Assembly: GCA_963805715.1 (NCBI GenBank) | Contig: CAWDVK010000005.1 | Span: forward strand, 1-64,000 | Length of the DNA: 64,000 nucleotides | From: CAWDVK01 sp963805715 | GTDB taxonomy: Bacteria > Actinomycetota > Actinomycetes > Streptosporangiales > Streptosporangiaceae | Direction of reading: 5' to 3' | Shown here: piece by piece, positions 42,741 to 51,510 of the stretch | Numbering within the stretch: position 1 is the first letter of the stretch | Layout of the letters: the number at the start of each line of letters is the position of its first letter | Notes under the pieces: model-generated | Seen by the model: the letters and a program-made list of their open reading frames with translations, nothing else | Told to the model about the DNA's origin: nothing | The model's database searches: none | Position numbers and translations under genes: made by a program

Positions 42741-44386
42741 CCGCGCTCGCGCAGGACGCGCCCGCGCCGGGCCGGGCGGGGTCGCGCAAGCCTGCCGCGC
42801 TGGCCGGCTTCGGCGAGCTCGGCAAGCTAGCCGGGCGCCGCGATCGCGTCATGCTGCCCGCCTGGATCTACCTGCTGACCGTCGCGATGGTCGGTACCGG
42901 CTACAGCTTCAAGACCGGCTATAAGACGGCGGCGTCGCGGGCGGCGGTTTATGCCACCACGGCACACGACGCCGCGCTGACGGCCCTGGCCGGGCCGATC
43001 TTCGGCAGCTCGGTCGGCGCTCTCACCGCCTGGAAGTACGGCGGCGCCTCCGCCGCCCTGGCTGCGCTGATGAGCATCTTTATCGTGACGAGGCACACCA
43101 GGGGTGACGAGGAAGCCGGGCGCCTGGAACTCGTCGGGTCGACCACGGTGGGCCGCCACACCGCGCTGGCCGTCGGGCTCGCGCTAGCCGCGGCGGCCAG
43201 CTGCTTGCTGGCGGTGCTGATCGCGGCCGGCCTGGCCGTGGTGGGCTTGCCGGTTACCGGGTCAGTCGCCATCGGGCTCGCCGTCGCATCGTGCGGCCTG
43301 GTCTTCGCCGCGGTTGCCGGCGTGACCGCTCAGCTGGCCGGCTCTGCCCGCGGCGCCAGGGGCAGCGCGATCGGCCTACTCGTCACGGTCTACGTACTGC
43401 AATCCGTCGCAGCCAGCGCAGCTGGCCTGCACTGGCTGGGCTGGCTGTCCCCGGTCTACTGGGCCGAGCAGGTCCGGGCCTTCGCCGGGGACCGCTGGGC
43501 GGTGCTCGCGCTGCCCCTGGCGTGCACGGCCGTTATTGCGATCGTCGCGCCCGTCCTCGAGAGCCGGCGTGACGTGGGCGCTGGCCTGGTCCAGCCTCGC
43601 CCTGGTCCCGCCGCAGCGGGCCGGACGCTCCGCAGCCCGCTAGCGCTCGCCTGGCGGCTGCAGCACGGGAGCTTCATCGGCTGGGCCGTGGGCACCCTGC
43701 TGCTCGGGGTGGCCGTTGGCTCGGTGGCTAAGGGCATCGGCTCCATGCTCGGCAGCGGAAAGGGGATCAGGGAGGCAGTCACCAGGCTCGGCGGCCAGGC
43801 CGGCCTGAGCGACGCCTACCTGGCGGCGATCATGAGCCTGGTCGGGCTCGCGGCCGCCGGCTATGCGATCTCGGCCGTGCTGCGCCTCCGGTCTGACGAG
43901 GCGGCAGGACGCGCTGACCCGTTGCTGGCCACCGCGATGGGCCGGATCGGGTGGAGCGCCAGTCAGCTGGTCGTGGCCGCGGCCGGCGCGGCGATCGTGC
44001 TGGCCGCGGCCGGCCTCGGCGCTGGCATCAGCTACGGGTCGCAGGTCGGCGGTATCGGCGTGCAGCTGCCGCGCCTGCTCGGCGCCGCGCTCGCGCAGTT
44101 GCCCGCCGTGCTGGTGCTAGCGGGGGTGGCGGTCCTGCTCGTCGGGATGCTGCCGAGGATCTGCGTCGGGGCGGCCTGGGCGGCGCTGGCTGTGGTGGCC
44201 TTGCTCGTCCTGCTCGGGCCGACGCTGCGGCTCGCCCAGTGGGTGCAGGACATCTCCCCGTTCTCGCACGTTCCCAGGCTGCCCGGCGGCACGGTCAGCG
44301 CCGCGCCGCTCATCTGGCTCAGCGTCATCGCGGTGGCGCTGGCTGCCGCCGGGCTGGCCGGCCTGCGCCGCCGCGACATCGGCTGA
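42737..44386 (+). CDS. ABC exporter permease (polyketide-antibiotic type)
   Basis: A 549-residue permease with about 12 helices in two six-helix halves, the layout of actinobacterial antibiotic exporters. The first half has IFIVTRHTRGDEEAGRLELV and VVGLPVTGSVAIGLA. The second repeats the pattern as LRLRSDEAAGRADPLLATAM. It is translationally coupled to the ATPase gene by GTGA overlap. Substrate is unknown; regulation by the divergent GbsR-like protein is inferred. Confidence 0.92.
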   Translation: MTALAQDAPAPGRAGSRKPAALAGFGELGKLAGRRDRVMLPAWIYLLTVAMVGTGYSFKTGYKTAASRAAVYATTAHDAALTALAGPIFGSSVGALTAWKYGGASAALAALMSIFIVTRHTRGDEEAGRLELVGSTTVGRHTALAVGLALAAAASCLLAVLIAAGLAVVGLPVTGSVAIGLAVASCGLVFAAVAGVTAQLAGSARGARGSAIGLLVTVYVLQSVAASAAGLHWLGWLSPVYWAEQVRAFAGDRWAVLALPLACTAVIAIVAPVLESRRDVGAGLVQPRPGPAAAGRTLRSPLALAWRLQHGSFIGWAVGTLLLGVAVGSVAKGIGSMLGSGKGIREAVTRLGGQAGLSDAYLAAIMSLVGLAAAGYAISAVLRLRSDEAAGRADPLLATAMGRIGWSASQLVVAAAGAAIVLAAAGLGAGISYGSQVGGIGVQLPRLLGAALAQLPAVLVLAGVAVLLVGMLPRICVGAAWAALAVVALLVLLGPTLRLAQWVQDISPFSHVPRLPGGTVSAAPLIWLSVIAVALAAAGLAGLRRRDIG

Positions 44387-44489
44387 CCAGCGGCGCGGCC
44401 GATCCGCCGTCGCGGCGGACTGCGGCGGCCCGTGCTGCGCCGCGGCCCGTGCTGCGCCGCGACCGGCTGCGCCGCGACCGGCTGGCCTG

Positions 44490-44606
44490 TCAGGCCACGG
44501 CGACGTTTCCCCTGGCCTGCCGGGGCCCTCGCCGTGCGCCGAGCAGCAGGCCGGCCAGGCCGCCGGCGACCGCGGCGATCAGCGTCCACCAGACAATGCC
44601 GGGCAC
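44490..44606 (-). CDS. possible 38-residue membrane peptide
   Basis: A GTG-initiated frame encodes PGIVWWTLIAAVAGGLAGLL followed by LGARRGPRQARGN, that is, one glycine-rich membrane helix with a basic tail. No good ribosome site is seen, so this is tentative. The rest of 44387-44831 has no gene; 44428-44483 contains short GC-rich near-repeats of a 17-base unit (GCCCGTGCTGCGCCGCG). Confidence 0.35.
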   Translation of the reverse strand: MPGIVWWTLIAAVAGGLAGLLLGARRGPRQARGNVAVA

Positions 44607-44831
44607 TTTAGTCGCCCGGCCCGCCGGCATCCGGCAGGCTGGCCTCGCCGCCCCGGGACGGCTCAACGCGCGCTCGTTCGGGTGTCATCGCTCACCTATG
44701 CGACTGTGCGCAACCGGGCCGAACGCTGCCGCGCGGGTTCGTGACCGCGGGGAGAAGCCTTCATGAATCCCGAGTGGGCGCCGCGGGCCGGGCCGGACCC
44801 GGCTGGGCCGCCTGACGGTGCCGGCCCGCAG

Positions 44832-45473
44832 TCAGTACGCCACGCTGATGCGCTGCCGCGCCGGGCCGCCGCTCTCGATCGCGTCGGCCACGGCGATCGC
44901 GAAGTCCGGAATAGCGATCAGGCTGTGGCCAGCCTCGTCGCGCAGCAGCTGATCACCGCCGACACGGAATTTCCCGGTGCGCTCGCCCGGACCGATCTGC
45001 GCGGCCGGGCTGATATACGTCCAGTCCAGGTCATCGGCCGCGGCGAAGACATCCAGCGCGTCGGCATGGGCCAGCGCGGCCGGCCTCCAGGCCCGCGGGA
45101 AGCCGGGGGTATCAACCAGCCGCTCGCCCGGTGAGACCTCCAGGCTGCCAGCGCCGCCGACCACGACCAGGCGGCGGACGCCGGCCCGGCGCAGCCCAGC
45201 GACCAGGCCGCGCGCGGCACCGAGCAGGCTCTGCTCGGCATCCTCGGCCGGGTCGCGGCGCGGGCCGACCGCGGAGACCACGGCGTCCCGGCCGGCCGCG
45301 AGCCTCGCCACCGAATCGGGATCGGCGGCGTCACCGATGATCACCTCGACCGGGAGGTCATCGAGCGGTGTACCGGTCCGGGTGACCCCCGTGACCGCAT
45401 GGCCGCGGCGCACCAGTTCCCCGGCGATGGCGCAGCCGATCGCGCCGGAGGCGCCGAACAGGAGAACATTCAT
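44832..45473 (-). CDS. NAD(P)-binding atypical SDR (NmrA/YwnB-like)
   Basis: A 213-residue Rossmann protein. The dinucleotide motif is LLFGASGAIGCAIAGELVRR, followed by VEVIIGDAADPDSVARL, AVGPRRDP and a central VRRLVVVGGAGSLEVSPG. The WTYISPAAQIGPGERTGKFR stretch corresponds to the substrate side in biliverdin-reductase-like and YwnB-like proteins. Such enzymes lack the classical YxxxK pair and are often redox sensors or small reductases. ATG at 45473. It is divergent from the ChrB-like gene. Confidence 0.88.
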   Translation of the reverse strand: MNVLLFGASGAIGCAIAGELVRRGHAVTGVTRTGTPLDDLPVEVIIGDAADPDSVARLAAGRDAVVSAVGPRRDPAEDAEQSLLGAARGLVAGLRRAGVRRLVVVGGAGSLEVSPGERLVDTPGFPRAWRPAALAHADALDVFAAADDLDWTYISPAAQIGPGERTGKFRVGGDQLLRDEAGHSLIAIPDFAIAVADAIESGGPARQRISVAY

Positions 45474-45547
45474 GGGCCTAACCTCATCATGCCCGGTCCG
45501 GCCAGGACCAGGGACACCACAGGCCGGGCCGATGGGACACTAGCTGC

Positions 45548-46111
45548 ATGGCCGAGAGCACCGAGCCGGACAGCGACGCCGGCGGGGGGTGGCTGTTGCT
45601 GGTGTACCGCGTGCCCTCCGAGCCCACCAGGCTGCGGTCGTCGGTCTGGCGCCGGCTGAAGAGCCTCGGTGCCATCTACCTGCAGAATTCAGCGGCGGCG
45701 CTGCCGGCCAGCGTCGGCGCCGAGCGCGCGCTGCGCAAGCTGAGAAGCGAGATCCTCGCGATGTCCGGCACCGCCGTGCTGTTGTCCTGCTCAGTCCTGG
45801 CCGGAGAGCGAGACATCCGGGCAGCGTTTCAGGCCGCCCGCGACGATGAGTACGAGGAGATCGTCGACAAGTGCCATGACTTCCTCGCGCAGGTGCAGAA
45901 GGAGTACGTCGCGAGCCACTTCACCTATGCCGAGCTGGAGGAGAACGAGGTCGACCTGGTCAAGCTGAAGAGCTGGCTGGACAAGGTCCGTGACCGCGAC
46001 GCGTTCGGCGCGAGCGGGCGCCGCGCGGCCGAGCAGGAGATCGAGCGCTGCGCGGAGGAACTCGAGCGCTACGCGGCGCGCGTCTACGCCGAGGAAGCCG
46101 AGAGCCGCTGA
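45548..46111 (+). CDS. ChrB N-terminal-like protein
   Basis: A 187-residue protein matching the N-terminal domain of chromate-resistance protein ChrB: WLLLVYRVPSEPTRLRSSVW, RRLKSLGAIYLQNSAAALPA and a helical C-terminal part with EYEEIVDKCHDFLAQVQKEY and YAELEENEVDLVKLKSWLDK. Full ChrB proteins continue with a metal-binding domain, absent here. No chrA transporter is nearby, so a chromate role is not supported by context. Confidence 0.85.
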   Translation: MAESTEPDSDAGGGWLLLVYRVPSEPTRLRSSVWRRLKSLGAIYLQNSAAALPASVGAERALRKLRSEILAMSGTAVLLSCSVLAGERDIRAAFQAARDDEYEEIVDKCHDFLAQVQKEYVASHFTYAELEENEVDLVKLKSWLDKVRDRDAFGASGRRAAEQEIERCAEELERYAARVYAEEAESR

Positions 46112-46171
46112 TCCCCGACCATGGGGGTCGCGGGCCCGCTGGCGCCGGGCCCGCTGGTTCCCGTGGTTGGC

Positions 46172-46375
46172 TCAGCCGCGCCGGATGGCCCGCCACAGGC
46201 TGAGCGGGAGCAGGACGGCGAGCAGGACCGGCAGCAGCCACCAGGCCGAAACGGCCGTCCGGCTCAGCGCATAGGTAACGGCCAGCCCGGCCACCACGCC
46301 GGCCGCGACGAGCCAGTCGTCACCGATCACGAAGTCGTACCAGAACGCCAGGAGCCCGCGTAGCCGTGCCGTCAT
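46172..46375 (-). CDS. small two-helix membrane protein
   Basis: A 67-residue protein with two hydrophobic segments (WLVAAGVVAGLAVTYALS and WWLLPVLLAVLLPLSLW) after the start RLRGLLAFWYDFVIGDDWL. It begins one base after the stop of the COG4280 gene and is almost certainly in the same operon, probably as an accessory subunit. Confidence 0.75.
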   Translation of the reverse strand: MTARLRGLLAFWYDFVIGDDWLVAAGVVAGLAVTYALSRTAVSAWWLLPVLLAVLLPLSLWRAIRRG

Positions 46376-46376
46376 G

Positions 46377-47159
46377 TCAGCCTGCCTTCGCCGGTGCCGT
46401 CGCCGGCACGGGAGTCTCGGGGCCGCCCTGGCCGCCCGGTGCCCGGCGCATCGCCGCCACCAGCAGCAGCGCGAACGCGGCGATAGCCGGGATCAGCACC
46501 AGCAGGGACGCGTCCGAGCCGGGCCAGTGCGCGCCGGCCCCCTCGGCGCCCCAGAAGGTGCCGAACGCGGTGAGCATGATGCCCACGACGAACTTCATCG
46601 TGTTCTCGGGCACCCTGGCCAGCGGCGCCCTGACTGCCACGCCGAGGCCGGCCACCACCGCGATGGCGCAGGCGGCCGCGATCGCGGCCAGGCCGACATC
46701 GTGCTGGTTGGTGCCGAAGGTCAGGACGATGAACACGACCTCAAGTCCCTCGAGCAGGACGCCCTTGAAGGACAGCGTGAAGCCGAACCAGTCGGGCACC
46801 AGCCCGGCGCTGCGGCGCGGCTGCCCGGCCGCTGCGGCGACCTGCTGCTGATAGATCCTGGCCTCGTCGTGCAGGGCCTTGTGCCCGCTGGCCCGCAGGA
46901 TGGCCTTGCGCAGCCATTGCAGGCCGAACACCAGCAGCAGCGCGCCCACGACCAGCCGCAGCCCGTGCAGCGGGACGGCCGAGATCGCCGGTCCCAGCGC
47001 GGCGATCACGACGGCGAGCACGGCCAGGGCGGCTGCCATTCCGGTGCCGGCCGAGCGCCAGTCCCTGGTAGTCCCGGCCGCGAGCACGATCGTGGTGGCC
47101 TCGACGGCCTCGACCATGCAGGCCAGGAACACGGCGATGAACAGTGCTCCAGCTCCCAT
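46377..47159 (-). CDS. COG4280 family membrane protein, FTR1-like motifs
   Basis: A 260-residue, seven-helix protein. Two acidic motifs (FLACMVEAVEATTIVLAAG in helix 1 and FKGVLLEGLEVVFIVLTFG in helix 4) resemble the REGLE motifs of FTR1 iron permeases and define the COG4280 group. The internal repeat of three-helix units is visible. Transport of iron or a related metal is inferred. A DtxR/IdeR-like box lies about 60 bases before the ATG. A 67-residue membrane partner follows. Confidence 0.8.
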   Translation of the reverse strand: MGAGALFIAVFLACMVEAVEATTIVLAAGTTRDWRSAGTGMAAALAVLAVVIAALGPAISAVPLHGLRLVVGALLLVFGLQWLRKAILRASGHKALHDEARIYQQQVAAAAGQPRRSAGLVPDWFGFTLSFKGVLLEGLEVVFIVLTFGTNQHDVGLAAIAAACAIAVVAGLGVAVRAPLARVPENTMKFVVGIMLTAFGTFWGAEGAGAHWPGSDASLLVLIPAIAAFALLLVAAMRRAPGGQGGPETPVPATAPAKAG

Positions 47160-47582
47160 GACACTCCCTGACTCTGCACTGCCGCTGGATGCCAGGCCGG
47201 AGCGCCCAGCTGTTACCAGGTTAATCTAACAGCCGTCACTCAGCCAAAATGACGGTGGTTATAGCCACCTCTTAGCGAACGTTTAACCGCAACGTCACCT
47301 TGCCGGCAGCGGCGATTCGGCTCGATGCCCGACGCTACCGGTGGATGGCGCGCCCGGCTGGGGGCAGCTGTGCAGTCAGCAGGGCGATGAGCACCATCTG
47401 GCGGGGATTGTCGCCGATGTAGCGTTTCGGGGCCGGGGTTATGAGCATGCGGTTGACTGGGCGGCCGCATCCGGATTCAGGCCGTGGTCAGGGGGCATTT
47501 TGCTGCTATCGGGGATTGCAGTTCGGGGAACCGCCGGCGGTTCCCGGTGCGGCGTCGCGAGATCACGGGGGAGATCGCGGGC
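47160..47582. other. divergent intergenic region
   Basis: No gene is supported. Besides the iron-box-like site there is a palindrome-like GGTGG-TTATAG-CCACC at 47254-47269 in an AT-richer patch, likely part of a promoter for the kinase operon or the COG4280 gene. Confidence 0.45.
47216..47234. promoter_or_regulatory. possible DtxR/IdeR iron box
   Basis: The core AGGTTA-AT-CTAAC matches 11 positions of the 19-base IdeR consensus (TTAGGTTAGGCTAACCTAA), all within the central 13. The outer bases do not match. Its place upstream of an FTR1-like gene supports the reading. Confidence 0.45.
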
Positions 47583-49632
47583 ATGGGTGCATCGCGTGTG
47601 AAGCCGGCCGCTGCGCCGGCCGGATCGCCGGCCACCGGCCGCCGCTCGTCCCGGTCCCTGGCTGCCGTGCTGGAGTTCGCCGCCGAGCGGCTGCTGGACG
47701 GAGACTCCAGCCTGGACCCGCTGCCGGAGGTTCTCGAGCGGCTCGTGGCCGGCACTGGCGGCCGGGTAGCGCTGGCGCTGGGGCCGGGCGCCGACCGGCA
47801 GCTGGGCGTGCAGTGCGGCTATCCGGACCCGGCGGCCGCGGACGCTCCGCTGCTGGCGCAGATCCGGGCGCTGTGCGCCCTGCATGGCGGCGCGGCCAGC
47901 CACGGCGGAGCCGCCCGCCGCGGCGAGACGTTCCAGGCTCCGCTGGCCGGGACCGATGCGGAGCTGACCCTGACGGTGGCCTGCGCCGCGCCGCTGGCCG
48001 GCCAGGTCCTGTGCGTCCTGGCGCTCGTCGGCGGCACCCGTACCTGCTCGAGCCCCGATGTGCGCTCCGCGCTGCGCGCGCTGGCCACCATCGTGGCCGC
48101 GAAGATGCGGATCGGGCTGGATGCCGACGACCTGGCCGAGCAGGCCAGCCTGACGCAGGCGCTGGTGGACGGGTCGCCCGAGGCGATCGTCGCGGTCGAC
48201 TCAAGCCGCCGGATCAGCGAGTTCAACCCGGCGGCCGAGAAGCTTTTCGGCTGGCCCCGGCAGGAGGCGATCGGGCGCGAGATGCCGGGCCTGATCGTGC
48301 CCGAACGCTACCGCCAGCGGTTCCGGGAGGCGATGACCGCCTACCTGAAGCGCGGCGACCAGAGCGACTTCACCGGCCCGGCCCGGCTCCGCGCGCTGCG
48401 GGCGGACGGTACGGAGCCGGTCATCGAGCTGACGACGATCCCGATGCGGGTGGCCGGCCAGGTCGTCTTCTGCGGCTTCATGCATGACCTGACGGCGCTC
48501 GAAACCGCCCATGCCGCCGTGGCGGAAGGCGAGGAGCGGTTCCGGCTGCTCGCCGAGCTGGCCCCGGTCGGCATCGTGCGGACCGACGTGGCCGGGCGGT
48601 GCACGTTCGTCAACCAGCAGTGGAGCGCGATGACCGGCGTCCCGGCCGAGCAGGCCCGCGGCATGACCTGGCAGGAGACGGTCAACCCGCAGGACATCCC
48701 GCGGATCGAGTGGGAGCGGGAGCGAGCCGACGCCGACGGCGCGGTGGCCGTGGACTGCCGGCTGAAGTCGCCGCACGGCCGCGGAGTGTGGGTGCACGTC
48801 GTGGTCAGGCCGATCGTGGACTCGGCCGGGCAGCGCATCGGGTCGCTGGCCGCGCTGACCGACGTGCAGGACCGCAAGCGCGCGGAGTCCGAGCAGCGCA
48901 AGGCAGCCAGGCTGCTGGCCGAGCAGAACGCGCGGCTGCGCGAGCTCGACGACGCCAAGACGCAGTTCCTGGCGACGGTCTCGCACGAGCTGCGGACGCC
49001 GCTGACGTCGATCGTGTCCTTCGCCGAGCTGATCAAGAGCGAGGTGCCCGGCCTGGACCCCGAGGCCGGCGAGTACCTGACCATCATCCAGCGGAACGCG
49101 GAGCGCCTGATCCGGCTGGTCAGCGACCTGCTGCAGCTGAACAGGCTGGAGGCAGGGGCCGTCTTGCTGGACCTGACGCAGGTGCAGGTCCCTGCCGTCG
49201 CCGAGCAGGCGGTGCAGGCGGCGTCGGCCGGCGCCGCCGAGCAGGGCATCAGGCTGACGCTCTCGGTGCGGGAAGGGCCCGACATCGTGGCCGACCCGAC
49301 CAGGCTCCAGCAGGTCTTCGACAACCTGATCTCCAACGCGGTGAAGTTCTCCCGCGAGCACGGGCAGGTTCAGGTCCGCGCGCACTGCGATGACGACGAG
49401 TGGCAGGTCGAGATCGAGGATTCCGGCATCGGGATCCCGCCCGGCGATCTCGGCCGCCTGTTCGGCAGCTTCTTCCGTGCCTCCAACGCCCGGAAGCTCG
49501 GCGCGGCCCGGTACCGGCCTCGGCCTGTCCACCGCGAAGGCCATCACGGTCCTGCATGGCGGCAGCATCAACGTCGCCAGCGAGGTGGACCGCGGCACCA
49601 CCTTCACCGTGCACCTGCCGATCGCGTCATGA
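47583..49632 (+). CDS. multi-PAS sensor histidine kinase, frameshifted near its 3' end
   Basis: About 680 residues, starting at the ATG at 47583 behind GGGGGAG. A GAF-like N-terminal domain is followed by two PAS domains (ALVDGSPEAIVAVDSSRRIS and LLAELAPVGIVRTDVAGRCT), a HisKA domain with H468 in FLATVSHELRTPLTS, and an HATPase domain (FDNLISNAVKFSREHG, DSGIGIPPGDLGRLF). No membrane helix is seen. Near 49500-49507 one extra base shifts the frame. The last conserved box (PGTGLGLSTAKAITVLHGGS through FTVHLPIAS) lies in the next frame and stops at 49632 overlapping the regulator's ATG. Read literally, the frame instead runs on into the response regulator. Confidence 0.85.
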
Positions 49633-50327
49633 GCGGGCGGATCCTGCTGATCGAGGATGATCCGGACATCGCCCTGGCCATCCGGGTCGTGCTGAAGCGC
49701 GGCGGGTTCGAGGTGTCGTCGGCCGCCGACGGGCGGGAGGGCCTGCGGGCCTTCTATAGCCAGAAGCCCGACCTGGTGATGCTGGATGTCGGGCTTCCGG
49801 TGCTGGACGGCTGGGCGGTGCTGGAGCGCATCAGGGACCTCAGCCAGACCCCGGTGCTGCTGCTGACGGCCTACGGGCTGGAGGCCGACAAGGTGCGCGG
49901 GCTGCGGGGCGGCGCCGACGACTACCTCACCAAGCCGTTCGGCAATGCCGAGCTGCTGGCCCGGGTGCAGGCGCTGCTGCGGCGCGCCGGGCCGGCCGGG
50001 CAGCAGGCCGAGGTCTACGACGACGGCCGCGTGCAGATTTCCTACCAGGGCCGCCAGGTCAGCGTGGCCGGCCAGCCGGTGGCGCTGACCCCGACCGAGT
50101 TCCGGCTGCTGACCGCGCTGGTGCGGCACGGCGGCCAGGTCCTGTCCGCCGAGCAGCTGCTGGAGCAGGCCTGGAACGACCCGCTGAAGGTCGGCCCGGA
50201 GCGGGTCAAGTTCAGCGTCATGCGGCTGCGCCGCAAGCTCGGCCAGGGCAGCGGGGACGCCGGGCCCATCGAGGCCGTCCGGGGCTTCGGGTACCGGTAC
50301 GTGCCGCCGAGAGCGGCGGCTCCGTGA
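49629..50327 (+). CDS. OmpR-family response regulator
   Basis: A 232-residue regulator. The receiver has acidic pair ED-D, phospho-acceptor D53 in VMLDVGLPVLDG, a switch Thr in LLLTAYG and a Lys in YLTKPF. The C-terminal winged helix has LTPTEFRLLTALVRHGGQVL and RVKFSVMRLRRKLG. The ATG overlaps the proper stop of the kinase gene (ATGA). It probably controls this operon or other envelope genes. Three copies of a 15-base repeat straddle its stop. Confidence 0.93.
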   Translation: MSGRILLIEDDPDIALAIRVVLKRGGFEVSSAADGREGLRAFYSQKPDLVMLDVGLPVLDGWAVLERIRDLSQTPVLLLTAYGLEADKVRGLRGGADDYLTKPFGNAELLARVQALLRRAGPAGQQAEVYDDGRVQISYQGRQVSVAGQPVALTPTEFRLLTALVRHGGQVLSAEQLLEQAWNDPLKVGPERVKFSVMRLRRKLGQGSGDAGPIEAVRGFGYRYVPPRAAAP

Positions 50328-50362
50328 TCGCGGGCTCCGTGATCGCGGGCTCCGTGATCGCG
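50318..50362 (+). repeat. three perfect 15-base tandem repeats
   Basis: GGCTCCGTGATCGCG occurs at 50318-50332, 50333-50347 and 50348-50362. The stop codon of the OmpR regulator lies in the first copy, so copies 2 and 3 are extra-genic. The array may be recent slippage or have a role in the 103-base gap before the next gene. Confidence 0.9.
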
Positions 50363-50430
50363 GGCAGCTGCAACCGGCCTGCCACCGGGAGCGGCATCGG
50401 GATGCAACCGGCCAGGTCAAAGGTGGGGAC

Positions 50431-51510
50431 ATGACGAACGCAGAGCGCCCAGCCAGCCGCGGACGGATCCTGCTGGCCGAGGATGATGCCGACGCCGCGC
50501 ACTTCGTGGCCCGGGTCCTGGCGGGCCGGGCGGGCTTCGAGGTCGTGCACGAGGCCGATCCGGCGGCGGCACTGCGCCGGGCCGCCACGGAGCACTGGGA
50601 CGCCGTCCTGACGGATGTGGAGATGCCCGGCATGACCGGCATCGAGCTGCTCGAGTCGCTGCGCCGCGAGGCGCCCTCGCTGCCGGTGGCCGTGATCACC
50701 GCGCACGTGAGCGTCGATAACGCGCTCGGGGCGCTGCGCGGCCGGGCTGATGACTTCCTGGAGAAGCCGCTGCACCCGGACCAGCTGATCGCGTCGGTGA
50801 CGGCGCTGGTGGACCGGCGCCGCGCCGCCCGGCAGCTGGTCCTGGCCGTCGGCGCGCATCCCGACGACGTTGAGATCGGGGCGGCCGGCGCGCTGGCCGC
50901 GCACCGGGCCCTCGGACACGACATCGCCATCCTGACCCTGAGCCGGGGCGCGCGCGGCGGGGCCGATCACCGCCGGGCCGCCGAGGCGCAGGAGGCGGCC
51001 AGGATCCTGGGCGCGACCCTGTACCTGGACGACCTGGAGGACACCCGGATCAGCGAGGGCGACCCGACGATCAGCGCGGTCAGCCGGGTGATCGGCGCGG
51101 TCCGGCCAGCCGTCGTCTACACGCACTCCATCCACGACGTGCACCAGGACCACCGCAATACGCACCGGGCGGTCATGGTGGCCGCACGGGAGATCGGCCG
51201 GGTGTTCTGCTTCCAGTCGCCCTCGGCCACGGTGGACTTCCGGCCTGCCCGCTACGTCAGCATCGACGCGCAGCTGCAGGCCAAGCTGGCCGCGATCGAC
51301 GCCTTCGCCTCCCAGGTGGAGGTGCGGGCCTATCTGGAGCCGGACCTGATCGAGGCCACGGCGCGGTACTGGTCCCGGTTCGCCGAGGGCCGCTACGCCG
51401 AGGCCTTCGAGGTGATCAGGGACCGGGGCGCCACGCCGGTGCCGGGCGCGCCGCCGGCCGCCGCCGTCACGCACAGCCAGGCTGAGGAGGCTGCCCATGC
51501 CATCGGATAA
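50431..51510 (+). CDS. response-regulator receiver fused to PIG-L deacetylase
   Basis: A 359-residue fusion. Residues 10-128 are a receiver with EDD acidic cluster, D62 in VLTDVEMPGMTG, T90 in VITAHVS and K112 in FLEKPLHP. Residues 134-340 are a PIG-L/LmbE N-acetylglucosaminyl deacetylase-like domain with AHPDDVEIG (H143, D145, D146) and the third zinc motif HQDH (H238, D240, H241). LmbE enzymes remove acetyl from GlcNAc units. Phosphorylation would thus directly gate a sugar deacetylase. AAGGTGGGGAC precedes the ATG. The stop overlaps the ATP-grasp gene by 14 bases. Confidence 0.93.
   Translation: MTNAERPASRGRILLAEDDADAAHFVARVLAGRAGFEVVHEADPAAALRRAATEHWDAVLTDVEMPGMTGIELLESLRREAPSLPVAVITAHVSVDNALGALRGRADDFLEKPLHPDQLIASVTALVDRRRAARQLVLAVGAHPDDVEIGAAGALAAHRALGHDIAILTLSRGARGGADHRRAAEAQEAARILGATLYLDDLEDTRISEGDPTISAVSRVIGAVRPAVVYTHSIHDVHQDHRNTHRAVMVAAREIGRVFCFQSPSATVDFRPARYVSIDAQLQAKLAAIDAFASQVEVRAYLEPDLIEATARYWSRFAEGRYAEAFEVIRDRGATPVPGAPPAAAVTHSQAEEAAHAIG

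Noticed and set aside
44428..44483. Short GC-rich near-repeats as a possible CRISPR or regulatory array
   Set aside because: Only two exact 17-base copies with degenerate neighbours and no spacers; ordinary slippage. No CRISPR array is seen anywhere in the window.
47484..50327. A genuine 947-residue hybrid kinase-regulator
   Set aside because: The joining segment is an out-of-frame translation of the kinase's last ATP-binding box, and the normal stop/start overlap is intact in the other frame; reported as a frameshift instead.
48201..50930. Very long minus-strand open frame (over 900 codons) antisense to the kinase and regulator
   Set aside because: It mirrors the codon bias of the plus-strand genes; the translation is low complexity and has no domain.
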